A stretch of DNA of 64,000 nucleotides, taken from Pseudomonas sp. Irchel s3h14. GTDB taxonomy: Bacteria > Pseudomonadota > Gammaproteobacteria > Pseudomonadales > Pseudomonadaceae. The stretch lies in the NCBI RefSeq assembly GCF_900187425.1, contig NZ_FYDJ01000011.1, positions 120,205 through 184,204 on the forward strand, in the 5' to 3' direction. Below, piece by piece: positions 1 to 8,341 of the stretch. A program made the translations under genes and the position numbers. Within the stretch, counting starts at the first letter, position 1. Every line of letters begins with the position of its first letter. The notes beneath the pieces were generated by a model, which was not told where the DNA came from, did no database searches, and worked only from the letters and a program-made list of their open reading frames with translations.

Positions 1-29
1 TCCTGATCTACTTGTTCGTTATTTTTCAT
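1..29 (-). CDS. 5' end of an unidentified gene (partial)
   Basis: Reading leftward, an ATG at 29-27 overlaps the TGA of the upstream sulfotransferase-like gene in the 4-base ATGA arrangement typical of translationally coupled genes. Only nine codons (MKNNEQVDQ) lie inside the window, so the product cannot be named. The overlap is the only support; if real, it also argues that the end of the upstream reading frame is genuine. Confidence 0.4.
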
Positions 30-478
30 GGTCGTCTTCGACGGTAAGTTACTGTGGATGTTGTGGCACCGTGTGCCACTTCAGTCTCGGTATTTAGCGC
101 TTTGATCTGCGTTTTTAAAGAAATGCTTTCCAGGTTGGCATTGGCGAGTATTTTTGGTTCAGTCTGGCTGTTGAGCCGTACGCTCTTGAGGTGCTGAGCG
201 TGACGCAAGCCAGGGTCTGGATACTCATTGATGTATTTCGATATCTCATCTTCGGTCGGCGCTGATAGATCAAGCGCCGAGTCAGAATCTAGCCGGCTTA
301 ACAGCTTGTTATTGACAGCAATGACGTCTCTGTCTTCCCAAAAACTGGCCGTATGGTCCGTGCCTATTGGATGGAGGGGGTCACCAAGCTCAACGCCCAT
401 GGTACTGAGTGCACGCGCAAGTGTGATGGTTCCGCTGCGGTGCATGCTCAGAACTATGATTGTTTTCTTGGCAGTCAA
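26..478 (-). CDS. Sulfotransferase-like protein, short
   Basis: 150 aa. The N-terminus (IIVLSMHRSGT, residues 7-17) resembles the PAPS-binding P-loop of bacterial sulfotransferase-family proteins, and FWEDRDVIAVNN (about 46-57) fits the next conserved block of that family. Family members usually exceed 200 aa, and the last 60 residues look unlike the family, so the gene may be truncated or fused to foreign sequence. The start is TTG, preceded by AAGGA about ten bases upstream. Its TGA overlaps the ATG of a further gene. In a polysaccharide locus it could sulfate a glycan, but no product is shown; function is inferred from the P-loop only. Confidence 0.5.
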   Translation of the reverse strand: MTAKKTIIVLSMHRSGTITLARALSTMGVELGDPLHPIGTDHTASFWEDRDVIAVNNKLLSRLDSDSALDLSAPTEDEISKYINEYPDPGLRHAQHLKSVRLNSQTEPKILANANLESISLKTQIKALNTETEVAHGATTSTVTYRRRRP

Positions 479-866
479 ATGGCTATCGTCCTTGGAAAAA
501 ATTCAGCGCTGGTAAACAGGGCGAATGCAGGAACTGAGTGCAACACGGTCATTGAATGGATGTACGCGGCATTATGCTGCATGGCATGACGCCTTGCATC
601 ACCTCACCCATGACCTGAGCGGGCATTTGAAGTCGAAGCGTTTGAGTGGCCCCCTCGTTCATTGCTAGGCAATGTCGTTCGTGTCTCCCGGTTGCGAACC
701 GACAAGTGCGTGCCTTTGGGCCGGTACTGGTGGATTAGAGCGTTGATACTACCATCTGCTTTTGCGATGCATAGCAAGCCTATGGTCTATCTTCGTTGCG
801 TCCTAACTCATTGATCTATAAAAGTAAAATCGTATCGTTGTAGCTCTCACACAGTACGAGCTTGCA
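479..866. other. Intergenic region, no gene recognised
   Basis: 388 bases between the sulfotransferase-like gene and an insertion-sequence remnant. No reading frame with recognisable similarity or good codon use was found on either strand. The sequence next to 867 is presumably the flank of the degraded IS5-type element. Confidence 0.5.
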
Positions 867-1365
867 ATGCCCCGATTGATGCTCAGCGATGAGCACTGGT
901 CGAAGCGGCGGGAAATTCTGCTGCACAAGACCATCTACAACAAGCGTGATCTACGGATAACGGTCGAAGGCATGTTGTATTGCATGTGCACAGGCTGTCC
1001 CGGGAGCGACTTGCCCGAAGCATTCGGCGGCTGGAGCAAAGTCTACAAACAAGCGGCTCAATGTGTTTCAAACGCTTGTGACTGATCCTGACATGGAGTG
1101 GGTTTAAATCGATGGCAGCTATGTCAAAGCCCACCAGCACAGTGCAGGGGCTGCGAGCGGTATGGATCAGCAATCGGGAAAAGTCGAGCAGGCAACACCA
1201 GCAAGATTCACCTAACTGTAGATGCCTGCGGGCTGCCCGTCGTGTTTGAGATCACGGGAGGCCAGATCAACGACTGCACGCAGGTGCCTGCCTTGATTGC
1301 CAAGGTTCCCGCCGCGCAGACCATGCTGCGCATTCATCTGTTGCAGAACTGGTTCTCGATCAGCG
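867..1365 (+). pseudogene. IS5-family transposase remnants (chimeric)
   Basis: The N-terminal block MPRLMLSDEHWSK, then LPEAFGGWSKVYK, GSYVKAHQHSAGAA and IGKSRAGNTSKIHL, follows IS5-family transposases in order. It is broken: about a dozen codons are missing near 1060, the frame changes there, a TAA interrupts it near 1105, and a further one-base loss near 1170 shifts frame again. Near 1320 it joins MLRIHLLQNWFS, which is the N-terminal signature of a different IS5 subgroup. It therefore looks like two IS5-type elements, one inserted in or recombined with the other. No intact ends were seen. Confidence 0.75.
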
Positions 1366-1536
1366 AGCTGCGCGGTATCGTGGGGCGTCAAGCGCTACCT
1401 CTAACGCCCCATAGACCAATTCACGTTGAAATTGCCCGCTTATGCGCATGCATTGTTGAAGGTGCTGTGGGCGCCGCCCAAGGCGGCTAATTGCCGGAGC
1501 CCGGGCCATTTGGACCGGGCGCCTCTACGCGCGATT

Positions 1537-1935
1537 TCAGCGAAATGACCAGCGCTTGTGGCCAATGTAGCTGGTAAACACCGGCACAGCCACGCCGAAT
1601 GCGTGCGCTATTTCATGCTTGAAGGACTCCATGCCCATGGCAGGCAGAATGTACGATGCCAGGCCAATACTGATGATCCATGTCTGTACGACCGCAACCA
1701 GGTTGACCAGTACAAAGAACATTGCCGAGTGATGGATGGGTTGTTGGCTTTCGGTAAAGACAAACATTCGTGCCAGTACAAAGGCGGTGATCATGCCGGT
1801 CAGGTAGGCGAGCCCGATCGAGACTGAAAAGCTCAGCCATTGGTTATACAGGACCCTCGAGAAGAAGTTGACGGCAGCTGCGCTACCGCCCGTCACCAGA
1901 AAGGCAAGGAACTGTCGATTGAGCAGTTGTTTCAC
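1537..1935 (-). CDS. GtrA-family flippase, cassette 1
   Basis: 132 aa with four hydrophobic segments (about 8-27, 33-53, 70-92, 105-125) in the GtrA pattern. GtrA proteins are small inner-membrane proteins thought to move polyprenyl-phosphate sugars across the membrane for periplasmic transfer. The start is GTG, overlapping the TGA of the upstream FAD oxidoreductase (GTGA), so it is the last gene of a coupled operon. The cassette 2 counterpart (14391-14807) is far less similar than the enzyme genes are. Inference: it exports the lipid-linked pentofuranose made by the cassette to the membrane protein encoded at 4168-6099. Confidence 0.8.
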   Translation of the reverse strand: MKQLLNRQFLAFLVTGGSAAAVNFFSRVLYNQWLSFSVSIGLAYLTGMITAFVLARMFVFTESQQPIHHSAMFFVLVNLVAVVQTWIISIGLASYILPAMGMESFKHEIAHAFGVAVPVFTSYIGHKRWSFR

Positions 1936-3218
1936 TTAACTGCATCCCTTGCCATGTTTCTGCCGAAATCGATGCTCTCGGAAATACCGCGATCCTCGGG
2001 ATAGTAGTAGGAGGTATCGGCTACCCACAAGCCTTGCACTGGCAGCGAAACCGGCGGCAGCCGGTCCAGATAGCCCGGGTCGCAAATGGGCTGGGCATGC
2101 CGATAGCGGCTGGCGCGGATATCGATGAAGTCCTCATCGTTCAGCGTCGGGTTGATCTTCTTTAAGTAGCGACGCACCTTGTCGAGGAAAGCCTGGTCCG
2201 GTTCGGCGAACTTAGGATGTTCACCGGGCATGTAGAACGGCACATAGACAATGTGTTCGTTCATTGGGCGCAGGTTGGTGTATTCGACAAGTCCGGGGAT
2301 ATCCATCTCGGGGTCGTTGGTATTGAGCCAGAAGTTCTCGGTCAGAGGCTTACGTAGCTTGGCGATCACGCAGACCACCGCGACGTTCTTGAGGGCTGCG
2401 AAGCGCGCGAGAATGTCCTGTGGCAGGTCCGGCATCAGGGAGGGCACGTAAGGCAGCGGCACGGTGCTGATGACCTTGTCAAAGCGCTGGATTTCTTCCC
2501 CGCAGACCACACCCTGAACCTTGCCGTGTTCGATGATCACGCGGTTGACCGGCGACTTCAGGCAAACGATGCCGCCGTGTTTTTCGATGTCGGCCTTCAG
2601 CGCCTGCAGCAGGGTGTCAGAACCGCCATCCAGGTAGCCGAGTTTTTCGCGGAACAGGCTATAGCGCGAGCGGCCGATGCGGCGAATGCGGCTCCAGATC
2701 CAGGCTGCCGACAGGTTATCGGTGTAATGGTAGAACTTGTAGTCGAACAGGCGCCTCCATAGCACTTCCCAGGCCTCGGCCCCGACCCAGCGCTTGATCC
2801 AGCCCGTGGCTTCGACGTTGTCCAGGGGCTTCCAGTCATTTCTCTTGGTGGACAGGAATGCGTGCAGGCCATAACGGAACTTGGCTGTCAGACTCAGGCC
2901 CTTGAACTTGAGCAGAGCAATGGGGTTACCCCAAGGTTGCAAGCGGTTTTGATACCAATAGCCCATTTTGGTTTCGACCCAGCGCATTTTCGACGCCAAG
3001 CCCAACTCGTCCAGTACCTTCAGGAAGGCGTGGTCAGAAATGCAGTGGAAGTGGTAGTAGCGCTCGATGGTGGTGCCCGAGAAATCGAACGCAGCGGTCA
3101 TTCCACCCACACGGTCATCCGCCTCGAATACCACGGGTTTATGTCCGTCCCTGGCCAACTGGTAGGCCACTGCCAGGCCCATGGGGCCAGCGCCCAGCAC
3201 GGCAACTCTTTGTCCCAT
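1932..3218 (-). CDS. FAD-dependent oxidoreductase, cassette 1
   Basis: 428 aa from ATG at 3218; a TTG at 3224 would add two codons and overlap the upstream stop. The N-terminus carries the Rossmann dinucleotide motif GAGPMGLAVAYQLA followed by FEADDRVGGM, and the C-terminal DRGISESIDFGRNMA is a typical second FAD contact. This places it among protoporphyrinogen-oxidase/amine-oxidase-like flavoproteins, often annotated only as NAD(P)/FAD-dependent oxidoreductase. The paralogue at 14804-16093 is highly similar along its whole length, including KRNDWKPL and YYYPEDRGISES. Its substrate is unknown. Tight coupling to the epimerase and GtrA suggests it modifies the sugar or its lipid carrier. Confidence 0.8.
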   Translation of the reverse strand: MGQRVAVLGAGPMGLAVAYQLARDGHKPVVFEADDRVGGMTAAFDFSGTTIERYYHFHCISDHAFLKVLDELGLASKMRWVETKMGYWYQNRLQPWGNPIALLKFKGLSLTAKFRYGLHAFLSTKRNDWKPLDNVEATGWIKRWVGAEAWEVLWRRLFDYKFYHYTDNLSAAWIWSRIRRIGRSRYSLFREKLGYLDGGSDTLLQALKADIEKHGGIVCLKSPVNRVIIEHGKVQGVVCGEEIQRFDKVISTVPLPYVPSLMPDLPQDILARFAALKNVAVVCVIAKLRKPLTENFWLNTNDPEMDIPGLVEYTNLRPMNEHIVYVPFYMPGEHPKFAEPDQAFLDKVRRYLKKINPTLNDEDFIDIRASRYRHAQPICDPGYLDRLPPVSLPVQGLWVADTSYYYPEDRGISESIDFGRNMARDAVK

Positions 3219-3220
3219 CG

Positions 3221-4171
3221 TCAAAACTCCAGAACCACTTTGCCGTAAGTGGGGTCGTTGAAGGTTTCGTGTATCGCCTTGGCAAACGGCGTGTAGGTCA
3301 CGCCGAAGGTGCCGGGCCAGTCATTGACCTCGAATTCGTCCTTGGCGCTGAGTGCAGCCAGTTGCTGGGTGGTGAAGGGTGGGTTCTTGTCGAACAGGCT
3401 CCACGTCCAGATCAGGCTGTAGAACAGGCCGTAGGGGATGCACGCGATCATGGCCTTGGCGCCGGTGGCACGCTTGATTTCGCGAATGATATCGATGTAG
3501 TCGACTTTTTCGTGCCCCGATACGTTATAGATACCGTCGCGCACACGGTTTTGTATGCAGCTGATGATGACATTGCAGAAATCGCCCACGTACAACGGCT
3601 GGCGCATGTAGCGGCCATGACCAGGAATCGGGAAGACCGGAACCTTCTTCATGAAGCGCGACAGCCAGCCCAGGTGTTTGCGGTCAAACCAGCCAAACAT
3701 GAGAGTCGGGCGCAGCACCGGGCAGGGGATACCGCTTTCAAGCACCATCTTTTCCTGTTCTATTTTGCTGTTGGTGTAGAAGTCGTCGGCCACCGATTCG
3801 ACCACCGAAGAGCTGATGTGCACCAGATAGTCGATGCTGTGCAGCTTGATCTGTTCAAGAATCAGGCGGGTCGCATTGACGTTGTTGTCGACGAATTCCT
3901 GATAGTCAATACCGCCGATCTGTGCTTGCAGCATGACGACCACATTGGCACCGGCGAAGGCCTGTTGCCATTCACCGGGTATGGACAGGTCACCAAAAAT
4001 GGTGGTCACATCAGGCTGCACGCGCTTGAGGATCGCCAGGTTTTCGCGGTGCTTGTCGATGACCACGATATTGCTGTAACCCTTGGCCCTGAGGCGCGCC
4101 ACCAGATTCTGCCCGACCAGCCCGGCGCCGCCGGGCAGGATGATACGTTCATCAAGATTAATAGCGGTCAT
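3221..4171 (-). CDS. NAD-dependent epimerase/dehydratase, cassette 1
   Basis: 316 aa extended SDR. LPGGAGLVGQNLVARL near residue 13 is the GxxGxxG nucleotide-binding motif, HISSS is the catalytic serine block and YTNSK gives the YxxxK dyad. Members act on nucleotide- or lipid-linked sugars. The start overlaps the upstream gene stop by four bases and the stop nearly touches the next start, so it is co-translated with the FAD oxidoreductase. The paralogue at 16093-17022 shares most residues (for example KHLGWLSRFMKK against KHLGWLARFMKK). The exact reaction is unknown. Confidence 0.82.
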   Translation of the reverse strand: MTAINLDERIILPGGAGLVGQNLVARLRAKGYSNIVVIDKHRENLAILKRVQPDVTTIFGDLSIPGEWQQAFAGANVVVMLQAQIGGIDYQEFVDNNVNATRLILEQIKLHSIDYLVHISSSVVESVADDFYTNSKIEQEKMVLESGIPCPVLRPTLMFGWFDRKHLGWLSRFMKKVPVFPIPGHGRYMRQPLYVGDFCNVIISCIQNRVRDGIYNVSGHEKVDYIDIIREIKRATGAKAMIACIPYGLFYSLIWTWSLFDKNPPFTTQQLAALSAKDEFEVNDWPGTFGVTYTPFAKAIHETFNDPTYGKVVLEF

Positions 4172-6099
4172 TGCGGGTCAACCTGGATGTCTTTGCGAAA
4201 TTGGCACAACTGCAATTCCTTGCCTACCACGCGGGCCACGCCAATGGCATAGCTGCCCTTGAGGTCGCGGGTGTCGATAACGCGACCGAAGCCGGCGTTG
4301 CCGAGGTCGGATTTTTTGAAGAAGTCGTTTACATCAGGGCGTGCGTACTGGGCCGCATCATAGTAACGCACGTTCTTGTGGGCATCGGTGAGGATGATGT
4401 AGACCTGTGACGGCAGCTGGTTGCGGTCCACATCCACGACGGTCCAGCCCTTGACTTCAATGGCGCCTGCGAGCGTCTGCGTGGTCGGGTTCGCGAAGTC
4501 GAGGCTGCCAATGCATTGCGCTGAGGCCTTCGGTAGGTCCAGGCCTGCGTTTGTCTGTGGCAGGCTGATGTAGCAGCCTGATACTTCGGCGACCTTCCAC
4601 TGACCGTCTTTGTGTTGCTGGTTAACCAATTGGCCAAGGCTGGGCTTCTCAACCGGAGGGCACGCGACTACCGCGCCCAGGGGGGCGCCACCCAGGAAGG
4701 TCTCGGGGGATTCGATGGTCTTGTCCAGATCCTTGAAGCTGTTGGCAATGGTGAATGACTTGTGTTGTGCGTAGTAGACGATCGACGAACTCCAGTCGTT
4801 GCCGTACAGGGTAAACGCCTCGCCGTCCTTCATGTTGTGCTTCAGCGTGTCAGCCACCAGCAGGTCTCTGGAGTTGCTCAGGTCAATCTTCTGTCGCAGG
4901 TTTTCGCCATACCCTTGTGCAAAGGTACTGTAGTTGTTGGCCAGCAAGGCAACGAACAGCCCCAATATCCACAGGCGAGACTGCGGATGAGCGAGGCCTT
5001 CGGACAGCGCCACGGCCAGTGCGAAGATGATGAAAATGACGCTGGCCGACTGGTAGTAGCTATGGACTAGATGAAGATTGGTGAATATGAACAGGGGCAG
5101 CAGTGCCAAGACGCAGCTCGTCAGCACCACCAGGCGAGTTCTGGTGTCGCGAGCCATCAACAGGGCGCAAAGGATGATTGCGATACCGAAGACGCCCGAC
5201 AGGTTGCCCTTGACGATGCGTGACCAGATGACCTCGCCATACAACAGCTTGGAAAAGCGTTGAGGCAAAGTACCCCAGTTCCATGTCGAGAGCGCGCTGG
5301 ACGTCAGGGCGCTGCCGAATTCATTCTGGTTCTTGAGCACGTCAGTGTAGTGGGTCCAGGCAACCCCGAACACGATGGGCAGCGCGAACAGCTGAATGCC
5401 CAAGGTGATGTTGCGTGCACTGATGGCCTTGAACAGACCCCCATTGCGCTGGGTTTCGTGGACCAGGAATACCAGTGCCATCACCGCCAGCACCGGCAGG
5501 CCGGTGGTGGCTTTTTGCAGGATCGAAAGCGAAATCAGAGTAGTGAAATAAATCGCGTCCCGGTGGCGACCTGCGGCCAGGAAATCGAGGAAATATTTAA
5601 TCGCGGCAACGGCGAAGAATACCGCCACCGTCTCGATCATGAAGGTGCGACCCCAGAACAGGTAAAGAGGGCTGGAGAACAGCAGGCCGGCGAAAATGTA
5701 GAAGGTGCGCGGGGCTAATTTCAACGACAGGCAAATGGAGCGAGCCGGCAGCAGGCACAGCACCAAGAACACGAAAGAAACGATCCTGCCGACCTTGCCC
5801 AGATCGATGCCCGTGAACTTGCTGATCAGCGCCACCAGCGCCTGATAGAGCGGGAATTCGAACGGGATTGACCAGGGGGCGCCGGAGACGGGTGTTTCGT
5901 AGGCGAACTTGAAACCCTCCTTGATGAACCAGAAGGAGGTCAGCGCTGTTTGGGTCTGGCGAAAGCCGAACAATTCGAGCAATGGCTGCCCCGAAAAGCG
6001 AAACGCCAGATAGGTCGCGTAAAGCACCGTCAATACGGCAATGAATTTGATACTGCGCTCGATCAGCAGCTCATTATCTGCCAACTTAAATAGCTTCAA
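4168..6099 (-). CDS. Polytopic membrane glycosyltransferase-like protein, cassette 1
   Basis: 643 aa. It has roughly ten or more hydrophobic segments through about residue 415, then a soluble domain of about 220 residues. The N-terminus with a periplasm-facing loop (FGFRQTQTALTSFWFIKEG, about 44-62) resembles GT39/ArnT-like GT-C enzymes, which use polyprenyl-phosphate sugars. The classic acidic pair of that loop is not obvious, so the catalytic assignment is uncertain. The apparent start is TTG at 6099. Its stop overlaps the epimerase start. The protein in the same slot of cassette 2 (17019-18641) is not recognisably homologous. Inference: it transfers the cassette's lipid-linked sugar to an acceptor in the periplasm. 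Confidence 0.65.
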   Translation of the reverse strand: MKLFKLADNELLIERSIKFIAVLTVLYATYLAFRFSGQPLLELFGFRQTQTALTSFWFIKEGFKFAYETPVSGAPWSIPFEFPLYQALVALISKFTGIDLGKVGRIVSFVFLVLCLLPARSICLSLKLAPRTFYIFAGLLFSSPLYLFWGRTFMIETVAVFFAVAAIKYFLDFLAAGRHRDAIYFTTLISLSILQKATTGLPVLAVMALVFLVHETQRNGGLFKAISARNITLGIQLFALPIVFGVAWTHYTDVLKNQNEFGSALTSSALSTWNWGTLPQRFSKLLYGEVIWSRIVKGNLSGVFGIAIILCALLMARDTRTRLVVLTSCVLALLPLFIFTNLHLVHSYYQSASVIFIIFALAVALSEGLAHPQSRLWILGLFVALLANNYSTFAQGYGENLRQKIDLSNSRDLLVADTLKHNMKDGEAFTLYGNDWSSSIVYYAQHKSFTIANSFKDLDKTIESPETFLGGAPLGAVVACPPVEKPSLGQLVNQQHKDGQWKVAEVSGCYISLPQTNAGLDLPKASAQCIGSLDFANPTTQTLAGAIEVKGWTVVDVDRNQLPSQVYIILTDAHKNVRYYDAAQYARPDVNDFFKKSDLGNAGFGRVIDTRDLKGSYAIGVARVVGKELQLCQFRKDIQVDPQ

Positions 6100-6290
6100 G
6101 GATCCACCCCAGTCCGTGCAAAAGTTCGAATATCAGAGATTTATTTTTTTTGAACAAAAATAACGACTATTGTAACTAGCAGTAAAATCTTAACGAGCCA
6201 ACTCGCTAAGTAATGGAAATGGCTATTGTTGTTTTGCGCTATGTTAATATTGCTCACGTGATTGTTCACCCGTCTGGAAGTGAAGTGATT
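6100..6290. other. AT-rich spacer inside cassette 1
   Basis: 190 bases, clearly richer in A and T than the flanking genes, separating the large membrane protein gene from the DprE2-like gene. It is the only break in an otherwise overlapping gene chain. Cassette 2 has a shorter spacer (18642-18703) in the same place. No gene or clear terminator was found; it may mark the joint where the variable gene block was exchanged. Confidence 0.5.
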
Positions 6291-7031
6291 TTAAATATTC
6301 ATTTTTTTGAAGAGTGCGCCAGGAATTAACTTAATTATCATCATAATTAATACCCAAAATCCCGGGGCGTAGAGGACGTCAACTTTGCGATCAGTACCTT
6401 TTACAATGCGTAGGGCCACCTGGGCAGGCTTGGCCAGCAGAACAGCAGGTAATGGTAGACCTAGAGTCATCGGTGTATCGACAAAGCCCGGCCTGATGTC
6501 GATGACATGTACACCGACCTTGAACAGACGTGCTCGTAGACCTTCGCAAAAGGTGGAAACCGCAGCCTTGGCGGTACCGTATAAATAGTTGGACGGGCGA
6601 CCACGGTCACCAGCTACCGAGGAAATTACCGCCAAAGTGCCACAACGCTGGGTTTCAAATTGGTTGGCCAGCAGTGTTAGCAGGGCGATCACCGACGTGC
6701 CATTGTTGGCAAATTCCTGGAGCGCTACGCCAACGTCCTGCTCGCAGACTTTTTGATCGGGCAATGTGCCGTGCGCAATGAGCGCAATATCGATTTGCTG
6801 TAAGGTCGCTAGGCAACTTTCGAGCATTGCGCCGTGTGCAACAAAGTCGGTGGCATCCATGCAGTGAAGCGTTACTGATTTGGCGCCTCGACCCTTTAGG
6901 TCGGCTGCGGTTTGTTCTAGTTTTTCGAGGTTACGGGCCACGAGAAAAAACTCGCTGCCTTGTTCGGCCCACAGACGTGCGCAGGCAGCGGCAATGGCCG
7001 ATGTTGCACCAATAATCAGAATTCGTTTCAT
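6291..7031 (-). CDS. DprE2-like SDR reductase, cassette 1
   Basis: 246 aa short-chain dehydrogenase. The N-terminal IGATSAIAAACARLWA matches the nucleotide-binding motif, SSVAGDRGRPSNYLYGTAK carries the catalytic Ser and Y151-xxx-K155. This motif order is that of DprE2 (Rv3791), which reduces the 2-keto intermediate in the epimerisation of decaprenylphosphoryl-ribose to -arabinose. Its ATG overlaps the stop of the DprE1-like gene (ATGA), as expected for a two-subunit epimerase. The cassette 2 copy (18704-19444) is strongly similar. The assignment is from family knowledge and gene order; sugar identity is inferred. Confidence 0.85.
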   Translation of the reverse strand: MKRILIIGATSAIAAACARLWAEQGSEFFLVARNLEKLEQTAADLKGRGAKSVTLHCMDATDFVAHGAMLESCLATLQQIDIALIAHGTLPDQKVCEQDVGVALQEFANNGTSVIALLTLLANQFETQRCGTLAVISSVAGDRGRPSNYLYGTAKAAVSTFCEGLRARLFKVGVHVIDIRPGFVDTPMTLGLPLPAVLLAKPAQVALRIVKGTDRKVDVLYAPGFWVLIMMIIKLIPGALFKKMNI

Positions 7032-8341
7032 GCAGTAACTCGTTTCCAGAAGTGGGAATTCAGAGAGGGATCACGCAGTGCTTCCAGTCGTTCCCATGCG
7101 GGGTAGGCTTCGCGGAAATCGCCGCCGGTCATGTGGGCATCCTTGGCCGGATACAGGCGACCACCACCCTCGCGAACGATGGCATCCAGCCTTGCAAATA
7201 GCCGCACCAAGTCAGCCTTCTGCGGAAAGTCCAAGGCTAGAGAGGTGCCGGGGAGAGGGAAGGACAGCAGGCCTGGCGAGGCGATGTCGCCACAGCGTTT
7301 GAGCACGGCGAGAAACGAGCCTTGGCCAGAGTCTGCAATGGCTTCCAGCAACTCGTGCATGACTACCTCGGCCACTGCGTCGGGTATCACGCACTGGTAT
7401 TGCTGGAAACCTCGGCGCCCGTAGATACGGTTCCAATGCAGTATGCGATCCAGCGGATAAAAGAAGGGCTCGTAGTCACCGCGTTTGCGTGTGCTCTGGG
7501 CAGGATGCACCCTCCAATACATATCATTGAAAGCTCGCAATGACAGATTGTTGATTAGAGACACTGGCGGTGTCAGCGGCATGCTCAACTTCGCTCGCTC
7601 GTCCACTTCCAGTGAACCATAACGTGCGTGGTCACCCACGATGAATACGCCCCGCCCGGTCTGAGTGCCTTTTGCCAGGCAGTCGATCCAGGCGACACTG
7701 TATTCATGCTGGTGATCAAGTTCGGCGGACAGGCTGAAGAATTCGCCCAGGTTGCTGAAACGCACTATGGTGCTGTCGATCTGGCTGGTGCGAATGGGGA
7801 TAAGCTGAATTTCTGCCCACACGATAATCCCAGTCAGACCTAAACCTCCAATAGTAGAAGTGTAAAATTCGGGATGCTCGGTAGGGGAGCAGGTCAGCAT
7901 TCCTTCATTATGGCGCAATAAACCCAAGCGCCGCACATGGTTGCCAAAGGTGCCGCGCAGGTGATGGTTCTTGCCATGGACATCGTTAGCGATGGCCCCG
8001 CCGAGGGTGGCAAACTGGGTGCCAGGTGTGACTGACAGGAACCAGCCCTGCGGGATGGAAATCGCCAGGATCTCGGCGAGGGTTACACCTGCCTCTGCTT
8101 GTACGGTTCCCTGCTGCCAATCAACCTGGATGAAGCGATTTAGGGCTCGCATGTGCAACACTTGATCGCTCGCGGCTAGGCAGCTGTCTCCATAACTACG
8201 TCCGTTGCCATATGGCAGGGTGCTTCCGTGCGTGGCGACCACAGCATCGCGCAGAGACTCGACTTCGCTACGCCAACTACAAGCGTGTGCAGTCTGCGGG
8301 GCATAGGGATAGCATCCCCAAGAGTAAAGCTGACGACTCAT
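7028..8341 (-). CDS. DprE1-like FAD oxidoreductase, cassette 1
   Basis: 437 aa. It has the FAD_binding_4 fold with PYGNGRSYGDSC (about 43-54) and TPGTQFATLGGAIANDVHGK then NHH, the signature region of DprE1 (Rv3790). DprE1 oxidises C2 of decaprenylphosphoryl-ribose. The C-terminal GGRLYPAKDAH keeps the lysine equivalent to mycobacterial Lys418 (here K400). In the stretch SFPLPGTSLALDFP, Ala369 stands where M. tuberculosis has Cys387, the residue attacked by benzothiazinone drugs. It overlaps the genes on both sides by four bases. The partner is the DprE2-like protein. Confidence 0.87.
   Translation of the reverse strand: MSRQLYSWGCYPYAPQTAHACSWRSEVESLRDAVVATHGSTLPYGNGRSYGDSCLAASDQVLHMRALNRFIQVDWQQGTVQAEAGVTLAEILAISIPQGWFLSVTPGTQFATLGGAIANDVHGKNHHLRGTFGNHVRRLGLLRHNEGMLTCSPTEHPEFYTSTIGGLGLTGIIVWAEIQLIPIRTSQIDSTIVRFSNLGEFFSLSAELDHQHEYSVAWIDCLAKGTQTGRGVFIVGDHARYGSLEVDERAKLSMPLTPPVSLINNLSLRAFNDMYWRVHPAQSTRKRGDYEPFFYPLDRILHWNRIYGRRGFQQYQCVIPDAVAEVVMHELLEAIADSGQGSFLAVLKRCGDIASPGLLSFPLPGTSLALDFPQKADLVRLFARLDAIVREGGGRLYPAKDAHMTGGDFREAYPAWERLEALRDPSLNSHFWKRVTA

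Noticed and set aside
1466..1530. Hairpin-rich stretch (GCCGCCCAAGGCGGC, CCCGGGCC...CCGGGC) as the terminator of cassette 1.
   Set aside because: No T-run follows on the minus strand; left unassigned.
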